Source of the DNA: UBA6170 sp034429975
GTDB taxonomy: Bacteria > Chloroflexota > Anaerolineae > Anaerolineales > Anaerolineaceae
DNA length: 64,000 bases
Direction: 5' to 3'
Assembly (NCBI GenBank): GCA_034429975.1
Contig: DAOUFM010000064.1
Location: 62,001 to 126,000, forward strand
Position 1 is the stretch's first letter. Every line of letters begins with the position of its first letter. The notes beneath the pieces were generated by a model. The model was given only the letters and a program-made list of their open reading frames with translations. It did not search any database and was not told the origin of the DNA. Made by a program: the position numbers and the translations under genes. Positions 45,128 to 51,698 of the stretch are shown here, piece by piece.

Positions 45128-45174
45128 TTTTCTTTCACTTTCAAATATCATATCATCTGTTCCACATAAAGAAC

Positions 45175-45207
45175 AAAAAAGGACTTGCTGATCCTGGCAA
45201 ATCCTTT
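45175..45207 (-). terminator. Leader attenuator hairpin upstream of DEAD-box gene
   Basis: On the minus strand AAAGGATTTGC pairs with GCAAGTCCTTT (one G-U pair) around an eight-base loop and runs directly into six U, about 48 bases before the ATG. A TGCTACAAT extended -10 lies at 45255-45263, so this is within the 5' leader (about 120 nt). Confidence 0.6.
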
Positions 45208-45254
45208 CCGAGTTGCAAACGATCCTGTCCTACTGATCTGTCGAACAAGCGCTA

Positions 45255-45263
45255 ATTGTAGCA
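45255..45263 (-). promoter_or_regulatory. Extended -10 promoter of DEAD-box gene
   Basis: Minus-strand TGC-TACAAT, an extended -10, with no clear -35. It places a transcription start near 45248, upstream of the leader hairpin. Confidence 0.45.
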
Positions 45264-45329
45264 CAGATTGATAAATTCGGTTGCTGGTTCTCATGATCTC
45301 GCTTGCCTGCCATTCCATTCACTGTTAAA

Positions 45330-46184
45330 ATGACCTTTATGCAAAATCGAATTTATTTTGGTGACAATCTTCCCATCCTACAATCCTTACCTTCCAAAAC
45401 GGTTGATTTAATTTATATTGATCCGCCATTCAACACCGGAAAAGCGCAAAGCCGGACACAAATAAAGACAGTAGCCGATGAAAATGGTGATCGGGTTGGG
45501 TTTCAAGGGCGTTCATATCGAACGATAGCTGTCGGTCAAAAGGCTTATCAAGATCAGTTTGATGATTATTTGGGATTCCTGGAGCCACGCCTGCAAGAGG
45601 CTTACCGCATCCTCAAACCGCATGGCAGCTTGTACTTCCATATTGATTATCGCGAAGTTCATTACTGTAAAATTTTATTAGATCAGATTTTTAGCAGAGA
45701 TTCTTTTTTAAATGAAATTATCTGGGCTTATGATTATGGCGCTCGAACGAAAAAGAAATGGCCACCAAAACACGACAACATTCTCTGGTATGCTAAAGAT
45801 CCGCAACAGTACACTTTCAACGTGGATGTGATCGAACGCATTCCATATATGGCGCCTGGACTGGTCGGAAAAGAAAAAGCTGAGCGTGGAAAACTACCAA
45901 CCGACACCTGGTGGCATACCATCGTGCCGACCAACGGGCTCGAGAAAACCGGATATCCGACACAAAAGCCGCTGGGGATATTGCGCAGGATTATCACCGC
46001 TTCTTCCAACCCGGGTGACCTCGTTATGGATTTCTTTGGCGGGTCCGGCACAACCGCCGCTGCCTGCCTGGAATCCGATCGATCATTTATTTTGATTGAC
46101 AATAATTCTCAATCCATTGAAATCATGCGCAAACGGTTTGCCGGTCAACCCATTGAATGGATTACTTGGAAAAATCCGGACTAA
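45330..46184 (+). CDS. Site-specific DNA adenine methyltransferase (beta class), orphan
   Basis: About 284 residues. Motif IV DLIYIDPPFNTG lies near the N-terminus and motif I MDFFGGSGTTAAA near the C-terminus, the permuted beta-class order. DPP rather than SPP favours N6-adenine methylation. Between them are GSLYFHIDYREVHY and PTQKPLGILRRI. No restriction endonuclease or specificity gene is adjacent, so it is a solitary methylase. Recognition site unknown. The true start is between 45303 and 45339; no ribosome site is visible. Confidence 0.85.
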   Translation: MTFMQNRIYFGDNLPILQSLPSKTVDLIYIDPPFNTGKAQSRTQIKTVADENGDRVGFQGRSYRTIAVGQKAYQDQFDDYLGFLEPRLQEAYRILKPHGSLYFHIDYREVHYCKILLDQIFSRDSFLNEIIWAYDYGARTKKKWPPKHDNILWYAKDPQQYTFNVDVIERIPYMAPGLVGKEKAERGKLPTDTWWHTIVPTNGLEKTGYPTQKPLGILRRIITASSNPGDLVMDFFGGSGTTAAACLESDRSFILIDNNSQSIEIMRKRFAGQPIEWITWKNPD

Positions 46185-46229
46185 TTCAGCAAAGCCAGGT
46201 AAACCCATCTTTAGCTCCCAGATTAAAGC

Positions 46230-46261
46230 GAGAACCGCCTGCGAAAGAGGAGGCGGCTCTC
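46230..46261. terminator. Hairpin at end of small locus, also downstream of methyltransferase gene
   Basis: GAGAACCGCCT / AGGCGGCTCTC, ten of eleven pairs, ten-base loop. It can act in both directions, though T runs are weak. On the minus strand its loop and arm contain CCTCCTCTTTC, an exact complement of the ribosome site of the small ORF at 46285-46338. Confidence 0.5.
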
Positions 46262-46270
46262 ATTTTGGTT

Positions 46271-46314
46271 GCTGTGGCACTTTCCTAGTGAATACTTAGG
46301 AGGTGTGCCACAGC
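46271..46314. ncRNA. Long nested hairpin, candidate regulatory RNA
   Basis: GCTGTGGCAC (46271-46280) and GTGCCACAGC (46305-46314) form a perfect 10-bp stem enclosing an inner TCCTA/TAGGA stem. Read on the minus strand, the loop side contains CACCTCCT, an exact complement of the AGGAGGTG ribosome site just upstream. It overlaps the small ORF. No known RNA family is recognised. Confidence 0.45.
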
Positions 46315-46338
46315 CGTACGTTGACTACTATCAGTCAT
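46285..46338 (-). CDS. Possible 17-residue leader peptide
   Basis: ATG at 46338 with a perfect AGGAGG eight bases upstream encodes MTDSSQRTAVAHLLSIH and then TAG. Promoter elements lie upstream and hairpins overlap the 3' half. It is too short to judge by composition; its reality rests on the strong ribosome site and promoter context. It could be a leader peptide, a small toxin-like peptide or coincidental. Confidence 0.35.
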   Translation of the reverse strand: MTDSSQRTAVAHLLSIH

Positions 46339-46375
46339 GGACATCACCTCCTCTTTCAAAAAATAGCTAATCCTG

Positions 46376-46425
46376 GTGATCAGATGATCACGACTTAATT
46401 ATGGCATGTTTTTTCAGAATGTCAA
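46376..46425 (-). promoter_or_regulatory. Strong promoter with palindromic operator (minus strand)
   Basis: TTGACA (46425-46420), 16-base spacer, CATAAT (46403-46398). The 16-base palindrome GTGATCA-TC-TGATCAC (46376-46391) covers the predicted transcription start. It drives the small peptide/hairpin locus, not the DUF3048 gene, which ends upstream at 46448. Confidence 0.6.
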
Positions 46426-46447
46426 ATGAAAATATGTCCTGTCCGTT

Positions 46448-47668
46448 TTACCATTCCGAGACTAGGGTAAAGCGATAATTCCCATCGGTTTGTTTTTCTG
46501 CTTTTCCATTCAAAGTTAAAACCTCAACCCAGGTTTGACCGGGTCTTAAGGGGAAAACGGAGCCATCCGCATTCAGGAAAGTCAGAACTGATTCTTCATT
46601 CGGGCGCGACCAGGTCACCTCATAAACCTTTCCATCCCTGGCGATATATGCTTTCCCGGTGCCTAACAAACTGACATCCAGGACTTCAACCTCTGGCCGC
46701 ACGTCAATGTCCACATGTCGCACGAAAATAATGGCAATATTTTGGGCATCGATCGGGTTGCCAGTTGCCCGATCAATAAGTTGCTCATATTTTTCATCGG
46801 AAGGGCCAATGGAATTATCCACATCCGAAAATCGCGCATAACTATGAGTGGCTGGATTGTAATCCCAGCGGTTGTAAATTGCACCGGAGAAGCGAACAAA
46901 AACGGAATTAGATTTTTCTCCACCACCAGGAGCCTGCATTTGGAACAACATACCGTCCAGATTTTGGCGTGTATTATCAATGCCCATCTTTTGCGTGTAT
47001 TCCGCCACCTTACTGGTATCAGCCGTTTCATAATTCTTCGTATTTGGCTCCATCCGGGAGATGACGCCAGCGGTGTTTGAACTTTCAATCATCAAACGAT
47101 TGGCAAATTCAGAGTTTACCAGGCGTTCGTAGGTCAATTCGTAGGCGCTTCCAAAAATAAACATGCCTTTATAGCCGCGTACCACATTGAAATCGAACAA
47201 GCGCGCCGAGCGGATAGGGGCAACCATGGTCGCATCCTGACCATAAAAGATCGCTGCAAAACGTGTGGTACCCATTTCAGTGTAATACTCATAAACGATA
47301 TCCGCGCTCGAGAGACCCCATTGAGGGCGGTCAGCCCGCGGAAGATTCTGTACTTTTACGATGATTGGGCGACGATTTAGTAAAGCGGGGTCTTTAACTT
47401 CCAGGCCAGTAAGAGGGTCAATATTATTCGGAAAATCTTTCGGCCCATAACCTTCCAGCGGATAAGCCGGAGTGGGAGTAGCTGTTGGAGGTAAAGGAGT
47501 TGCTGTCAAGGTTGGAGTGGCAGTTGCTGGTTCGGGTTGCAACGCTGTTGGTGAGGGCGGAAAAGGAGTTGGCGTTGCAGCTACTTCTGTAGGTTGGAAG
47601 GATGGTTTACAGGCCGCCAAAATACCAATAATAAAAATAAATATGATTGAAAACAAAATTTTTTTCAT
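46448..47668 (-). CDS. DUF3048 family lipoprotein (YerB-like)
   Basis: About 406 residues. Signal peptide with lipobox IIGILAACKPS, then a long Pro/Thr-rich linker (TPTPFPPSPTALQPEP) and the DUF3048 domain: NRRPIIVKVQNLPRADRPQWGLSSADIVYE region, APIRSARLFD and later VRFSGAIYNRWDYNP. The ATG at 47668 with CGGAGA upstream is chosen; the longer frame lacks a signal peptide. Extracytoplasmic, role unknown. Confidence 0.9.
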   Translation of the reverse strand: MKKILFSIIFIFIIGILAACKPSFQPTEVAATPTPFPPSPTALQPEPATATPTLTATPLPPTATPTPAYPLEGYGPKDFPNNIDPLTGLEVKDPALLNRRPIIVKVQNLPRADRPQWGLSSADIVYEYYTEMGTTRFAAIFYGQDATMVAPIRSARLFDFNVVRGYKGMFIFGSAYELTYERLVNSEFANRLMIESSNTAGVISRMEPNTKNYETADTSKVAEYTQKMGIDNTRQNLDGMLFQMQAPGGGEKSNSVFVRFSGAIYNRWDYNPATHSYARFSDVDNSIGPSDEKYEQLIDRATGNPIDAQNIAIIFVRHVDIDVRPEVEVLDVSLLGTGKAYIARDGKVYEVTWSRPNEESVLTFLNADGSVFPLRPGQTWVEVLTLNGKAEKQTDGNYRFTLVSEW

Positions 47669-47770
47669 GGATATCTCCGAACATTCAACCTGAGCAAGAA
47701 TTACTGAAAAATCATACTCCATGTTGAATAATTTGCCAACAGGAAAATATAGATAATCAGATGCAGAACC

Positions 47771-47799
47771 TTGCGATGCACGCCTGACAATCATATAAT
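47771..47799 (+). promoter_or_regulatory. Promoter of leaderless DUF2085 gene
   Basis: TTGCGA (47771-47776), 17-base spacer, perfect TATAAT (47794-47799), then seven bases to the ATG at 47807 with no ribosome site: probable leaderless transcript. Confidence 0.65.
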
Positions 47800-47806
47800 C
47801 AAGCCT

Positions 47807-48616
47807 ATGAATCACTGGCGAGAAATCATTAATCGCAATATGTTAGGAAAAGCAATTATTATCGTTTTCACGATCGCTGTAACCTTTTTTTGGTTAAAAT
47901 TCGCACCCTCCGGGCTTTTAGGAAAAATGGATGCCGTCGGTTATGCCGTTTGTCACCGGATTGGTGAACGCTCCTTTCACCTGGGTGACCGCGCTCTCCC
48001 ACTTTGTGCCCGTTGTTCCGGAATGCAATTGGGCGCCTTGTTAGGTATCACCTACCAATCCATCTGGGGCAGACGTGGAAAATTCCCCCCCAAAAAAATA
48101 TTGGCGGTATTGGGCGTCTTCGCTTTCTTTTTTGTGGTCGATGGTGTTAATTCCTATCTCAATTTTATGCCGGTTCTTTCCTCGATTTATCCATCTCAAA
48201 ATTGGCTGCGCTTAATTACCGGGACTGGGTTAGGGCTTGGTATGGCTGCCATTATTTTTCCGATTTACAATCAAACCTTCTGGCAGGACTGGAAAGATGA
48301 ATATGCCCTAGGTGAATGGAAATCGCTTTTCGGTTTGATTGGGTTAGCTGCCTTACTCGATCTGGCAATTCTTTCTGAAAACCCTCTGGTTCTTTATCCC
48401 TTGGCAGTTTTGTCAGGTATTGCCGTTCTGGTAGTCCTCAGCATGTGTTATTCAATCCTGGTGGTGATGATTTTTAAAAAAGATAACTTTTTCTCTAGCT
48501 GGAAATCTGCCTGGTTGCCTTTGCTAGCCGGCTTTGCGATTACAATTACCCAAACCTTTGTGATTGACTTGCTGCGTTTTGCCTTCACTCACACCTGGGG
48601 TGGATTCGTTTTATAG
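47807..48616 (+). CDS. DUF2085 family membrane protein
   Basis: About 269 residues, six to seven membrane helices. The conserved signature AVCHRIGERSFHLGDRALPLCARCSGMQ, quoted here only by its key residues CHR...CxRCxG, lies near residue 45-70 and is diagnostic of DUF2085. Function unknown; the Cys/His set may bind metal. The ATG at 47807 matches the promoter geometry. It is followed 7 bp later by a DUF4126 gene. Confidence 0.85.
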   Translation: MNHWREIINRNMLGKAIIIVFTIAVTFFWLKFAPSGLLGKMDAVGYAVCHRIGERSFHLGDRALPLCARCSGMQLGALLGITYQSIWGRRGKFPPKKILAVLGVFAFFFVVDGVNSYLNFMPVLSSIYPSQNWLRLITGTGLGLGMAAIIFPIYNQTFWQDWKDEYALGEWKSLFGLIGLAALLDLAILSENPLVLYPLAVLSGIAVLVVLSMCYSILVVMIFKKDNFFSSWKSAWLPLLAGFAITITQTFVIDLLRFAFTHTWGGFVL

Positions 48617-48623
48617 GAGTCAA

Positions 48624-49175
48624 ATGGAAGTTCTGGGAATTCTTTCAGCTTTTGGGCTTTCAGCCAGTGCGGGGCTTAATGCTTATATCCCCTTACTGGT
48701 CGTTGCTCTATTAGCCAGATTTACGAATTTGTTTACATTAAAATCACCGTGGGATGCTCTCTCAAGTTGGTGGATTATTGGGTTACTGGTAATTCTGTCA
48801 TTAATTGAGTTTTTCGCTGATAAGGCACCGGCTGTTAATCATATTAATGATGTCATTCAGACCTTCGTCCGGCCGACTGCAGGCGCGATCGTCTTCGCAG
48901 CCAGCGCGAATATCCTGACCGATATCTCTCCCATCCTGTCACTCGCTTGCGGTCTCTTTGTTGCTGGAGGTGTACACGCCATTAAAAGCGCTGTGATCCG
49001 GCCCACTGTTTCAGCCACTACCGCAGGCGCCGGTAATATTCCAGTTAGCATTTTGGAGGACATCACCTCGACGATTATTTCACTCTTATCCATTATTGTG
49101 CCAATTTTGATTGTCGTTTTATTGATCATTGTCATTGCCTGGTTAATCTCGAGGCAAAAAAAGAAATTTGTATAA
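48624..49175 (+). CDS. DUF4126 family membrane protein
   Basis: About 183 residues with four or five membrane helices. The N-terminal GLSASAGLNAYIPLLVVALLAR and EFFADKAPAVNHIND are DUF4126 signatures. The ATG at 48624 has AGGAG four to five bases upstream; the longer frame overlapping the previous gene is discarded. Co-transcribed with the DUF2085 gene. Function unknown. Confidence 0.85.
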   Translation: MEVLGILSAFGLSASAGLNAYIPLLVVALLARFTNLFTLKSPWDALSSWWIIGLLVILSLIEFFADKAPAVNHINDVIQTFVRPTAGAIVFAASANILTDISPILSLACGLFVAGGVHAIKSAVIRPTVSATTAGAGNIPVSILEDITSTIISLLSIIVPILIVVLLIIVIAWLISRQKKKFV

Positions 49176-49186
49176 CATATTAAATT

Positions 49187-49214
49187 TTGACCTTTAAATA
49201 ATAATTGCTATAAT
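49187..49214 (+). promoter_or_regulatory. Promoter of small TM protein gene
   Basis: TTGACC (49187-49192), 16-base spacer, TATAAT (49209-49214), 42 bases before the ATG at 49257. Confidence 0.7.
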
Positions 49215-49256
49215 AAAGTCAATAAATGTTTGGCAATTGCCGTAAAGGAGAAGAAA

Positions 49257-49634
49257 ATGGGACAAAATAATGATATGACTGTGCTTTCATCAGACCCGAA
49301 TGATCCTGGTCGCTCAAATAAAGCACCCAACCAGGAACCCACCTCATCCGGGTTTCAGGAAGCCCCCCGGTTTGAAACACCTCCAGCTCCAGTGTATTCT
49401 GAGCCGCCCAGGCCCACTGAGGTGCCCACCTACGGACAGGTTGTAGAACCACCTAAAAAGAAAGACAATAAAAAAGTCTGGATTATTGTTGTAATCATCA
49501 TCGCCGTTATTTGCTGCTGTTGCATCGTTGTCGCCCTGGTGGCAAACAGTATGTATAAAAACGCTGATTTTGATTTCGAGGAATTCTTTAACGAGTTCAG
49601 CCAGATCATCAAAATTGCCCCGGCTTTCATCTAA
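49257..49634 (+). CDS. Proline-rich N-terminus, single-TM protein
   Basis: About 125 residues. A disordered Pro/Ser/Glu-rich cytoplasmic half (PAPVYSEPPRPTEVPTYG), then a basic stretch KKKDNKK and one membrane helix with a run of cysteines (VICCCCIVVALVAN), and a short acidic tail. AAAGGAG precedes the ATG. The cysteine run could be lipidated or structural. No family recognised. Confidence 0.7.
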   Translation: MGQNNDMTVLSSDPNDPGRSNKAPNQEPTSSGFQEAPRFETPPAPVYSEPPRPTEVPTYGQVVEPPKKKDNKKVWIIVVIIIAVICCCCIVVALVANSMYKNADFDFEEFFNEFSQIIKIAPAFI

Positions 49635-49652
49635 AATTCATTCATAAACAAA

Positions 49653-49686
49653 AAATACGCCTTGCTGAAACGAGCAAGGCGTATTT
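49653..49686. terminator. Bidirectional terminator
   Basis: Perfect 14-bp stem AAATACGCCTTGCT / AGCAAGGCGTATTT with a six-base loop, between two convergent genes; A and T runs flank both sides so it serves both strands. Confidence 0.88.
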
Positions 49687-49695
49687 CATAATTAT

Positions 49696-50868
49696 TTATG
49701 CACCGCCAGCGGTATATAAACTCGGGTCATCAGGAGTTTCACCAGACGGGTCCCAGACATACACCCAATCCCCTTCATTGGCCCAATCATAAACCACCCT
49801 GGCATCACTAATCGAGAGGTTCACACAACCATGTGATTGCGGGTAACCGAAATATGTGCGCCAATAAGCGCCATGAATCGCCCGTGCCTCATCATAATAC
49901 AATGTCCAGGGTACATCTTCCAAATAATAATAATCAGAGCGATCTGATTCAAAAGATCCGCTCATATTTTCTTTTTCCAATTTTTTATAAATCTGGAATA
50001 ACCCGGGTTGGGTAAAAAAGGGATCAAGACCAGTGGCGATTAATGCCGCAAATACAAGCTTCCCATTTTCATAGATTCCCAGAGTCTGTTCATATAAATT
50101 AATTTCAATCCAACGGTTATTGTCCACACCCTTCGGAGGAGTTGTATTCAAAACAAACTTTCTTGTTTTACGGGTCTCTACCCACTGATCAATACCAATC
50201 ATGTACCAATCATTGCCATCAACATTCGCTTGATCATAAATTTGAACCAGGTCTTCCCGGTTTAATTTTTTACCAGTTTTTTCAGAACCATAACCCGGCG
50301 ATTTATATACATCAATCTGATCCAGTATCCAGCCGAATGGGTTTTTAGGGTTTTGATAGAATAACAAACCCTGGAAACGACCTGACCGAACACAGCATTC
50401 GGTATTTGCCTGACCGGCTTCTACCCATAGCCCATTCATCAACTGATAATAAACGCCATCCTCCCGATCAACTCTCTGCAAAACAGAAAGATATTTAAAC
50501 CCAGCTTCCATATAGCGGGCCGGATTTCGGGCAATCGCATCATCCAGACTGGTATAAAGCGGAAAAGCGTTCTCACCAACGACCAGGTAAGGCACCGGGG
50601 TCAGGGTATAACTGGTATCGGCTTTATGGGCTGGAAGAGGTTGAAACGGGAATGAGATCCCTTTTTCTTCCATGGTGGTCAGAGATTGAGCTGGTCCCAT
50701 CACCAGACAATCCGTTTGGCCTAATGCATAGATACCAGGCAAACACAACGGCTCACCAGCAAACGATTCCTGACTGGCTGCCTCTACACTTCCAAAAAAG
50801 AAGCTAGACAATAAAAGAACTCCTAAGAAAAGAAGGATGTTATTGAATAAAATTCTAAAAATCTTCAT
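49696..50868 (-). CDS. L,D-transpeptidase (YkuD family) with N-terminal repeat region
   Basis: 390 residues. Signal peptide (residues 1-29), a ~220-residue region with two SH3-like repeats (around YLSVLQRVDRE and YKSPGYGSEKTGKKL), and a C-terminal YkuD domain: RWIEINLYEQTLGIYENG, AIHGAYW and the catalytic Cys in SHGCVNLSISDA. It cross-links or modifies peptidoglycan outside the membrane. Fits a peptidoglycan-containing monoderm. Confidence 0.93.
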   Translation of the reverse strand: MKIFRILFNNILLFLGVLLLSSFFFGSVEAASQESFAGEPLCLPGIYALGQTDCLVMGPAQSLTTMEEKGISFPFQPLPAHKADTSYTLTPVPYLVVGENAFPLYTSLDDAIARNPARYMEAGFKYLSVLQRVDREDGVYYQLMNGLWVEAGQANTECCVRSGRFQGLLFYQNPKNPFGWILDQIDVYKSPGYGSEKTGKKLNREDLVQIYDQANVDGNDWYMIGIDQWVETRKTRKFVLNTTPPKGVDNNRWIEINLYEQTLGIYENGKLVFAALIATGLDPFFTQPGLFQIYKKLEKENMSGSFESDRSDYYYLEDVPWTLYYDEARAIHGAYWRTYFGYPQSHGCVNLSISDARVVYDWANEGDWVYVWDPSGETPDDPSLYTAGGA

Positions 50869-51073
50869 TTTTTGTTCCTATCGACTCGATTCTAACAGAA
50901 TATTTTTTATCTGAAAATTCAATTACAAACATTGGTCAATTATTAACCTGCAGAATCCTATCCCGATAACAAACATATGTTTGAGTGCATTATTTTTTTT
51001 CCTTAAATTATCTGAAAATCCGGTATGGTAAAATAAGGTTAGTTCGGCTATCTGAGATTAATCGGGAGGAAAG

Positions 51074-51601
51074 TTGGAGCGAAAGACGATTGATTTTCTT
51101 GATTGGCAGGTTAAACCATACCATCTTTGGGATCGCCAGTCTTTGGTTTTAACCAGTGGAGATTACCATACCGGAAAATATAACTCTATGATTGTTGGTT
51201 GGGGTGGTTTTGGAACCATGTGGAATAAACCTTTTGCCTTGGTTGTCGTTCGTCCCCAGCGTTATACCTTTGAATTTATGGAAAAGTATGACTCTTTCAC
51301 CCTATCAGCTTTACCCAACAAATATCGGTCAGCGATTAATTTTATTGGTTCGAATACAGGGCGGGATTTTGACAAATACGAACAAGCAAAACTTACCCCA
51401 ATTCCTTCAACGCAAATTTCAGCGCCAGGGCTTGAGGAAGCTGAATTAATTATCGAATGCAGGAAATCTTATTGGCAGGATTTAGATCCAGCCAACTTTT
51501 TACTATCCTCTATTGCCGCTCAATATCCTCTTCACGATTATCACCGCATTTATTTTGGGGAAATATTAACATTAACTGCATCAGAAAAATTCTTAAATTA
51601 A
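51074..51601 (+). CDS. Flavin reductase-like domain protein
   Basis: 175 residues, TTG start with GGAGG four bases upstream. The split-barrel FMN-binding core shows NSMIVGWGGFGTMWNKP, VVVRPQRYTFEFME and FTLSALPNKY, typical of flavoprotein oxygenase-reductase/flavin-reductase-like proteins. The C-terminal part is standard length. Partner oxygenase not seen. Confidence 0.85.
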   Translation: MERKTIDFLDWQVKPYHLWDRQSLVLTSGDYHTGKYNSMIVGWGGFGTMWNKPFALVVVRPQRYTFEFMEKYDSFTLSALPNKYRSAINFIGSNTGRDFDKYEQAKLTPIPSTQISAPGLEEAELIIECRKSYWQDLDPANFLLSSIAAQYPLHDYHRIYFGEILTLTASEKFLN

Positions 51602-51698
51602 ATATTTCCAAATATATTATTGGTTAAAACTTAATAATTCATCTATACTAAAATAACATTTTATAATTTTTATAGATAATTCATTACCGGGGAATTAA

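Noticed and set aside
45303..46184. Restriction-modification system
   Set aside because: No endonuclease or specificity subunit near the methyltransferase.
46096..46299. A 67-residue plus-strand ORF overlapping the DNA methyltransferase 3' end
   Set aside because: Out-of-frame shadow with no ribosome site, running through hairpins.
46342..46344. Earlier ATG for the small peptide
   Set aside because: It is only two bases after AGGAGG; the ATG at 46338 is spaced correctly.
47472..47693. Glycine/valine-rich plus-strand ORF
   Set aside because: It is the antisense of the Pro/Thr-rich linker of the DUF3048 lipoprotein.
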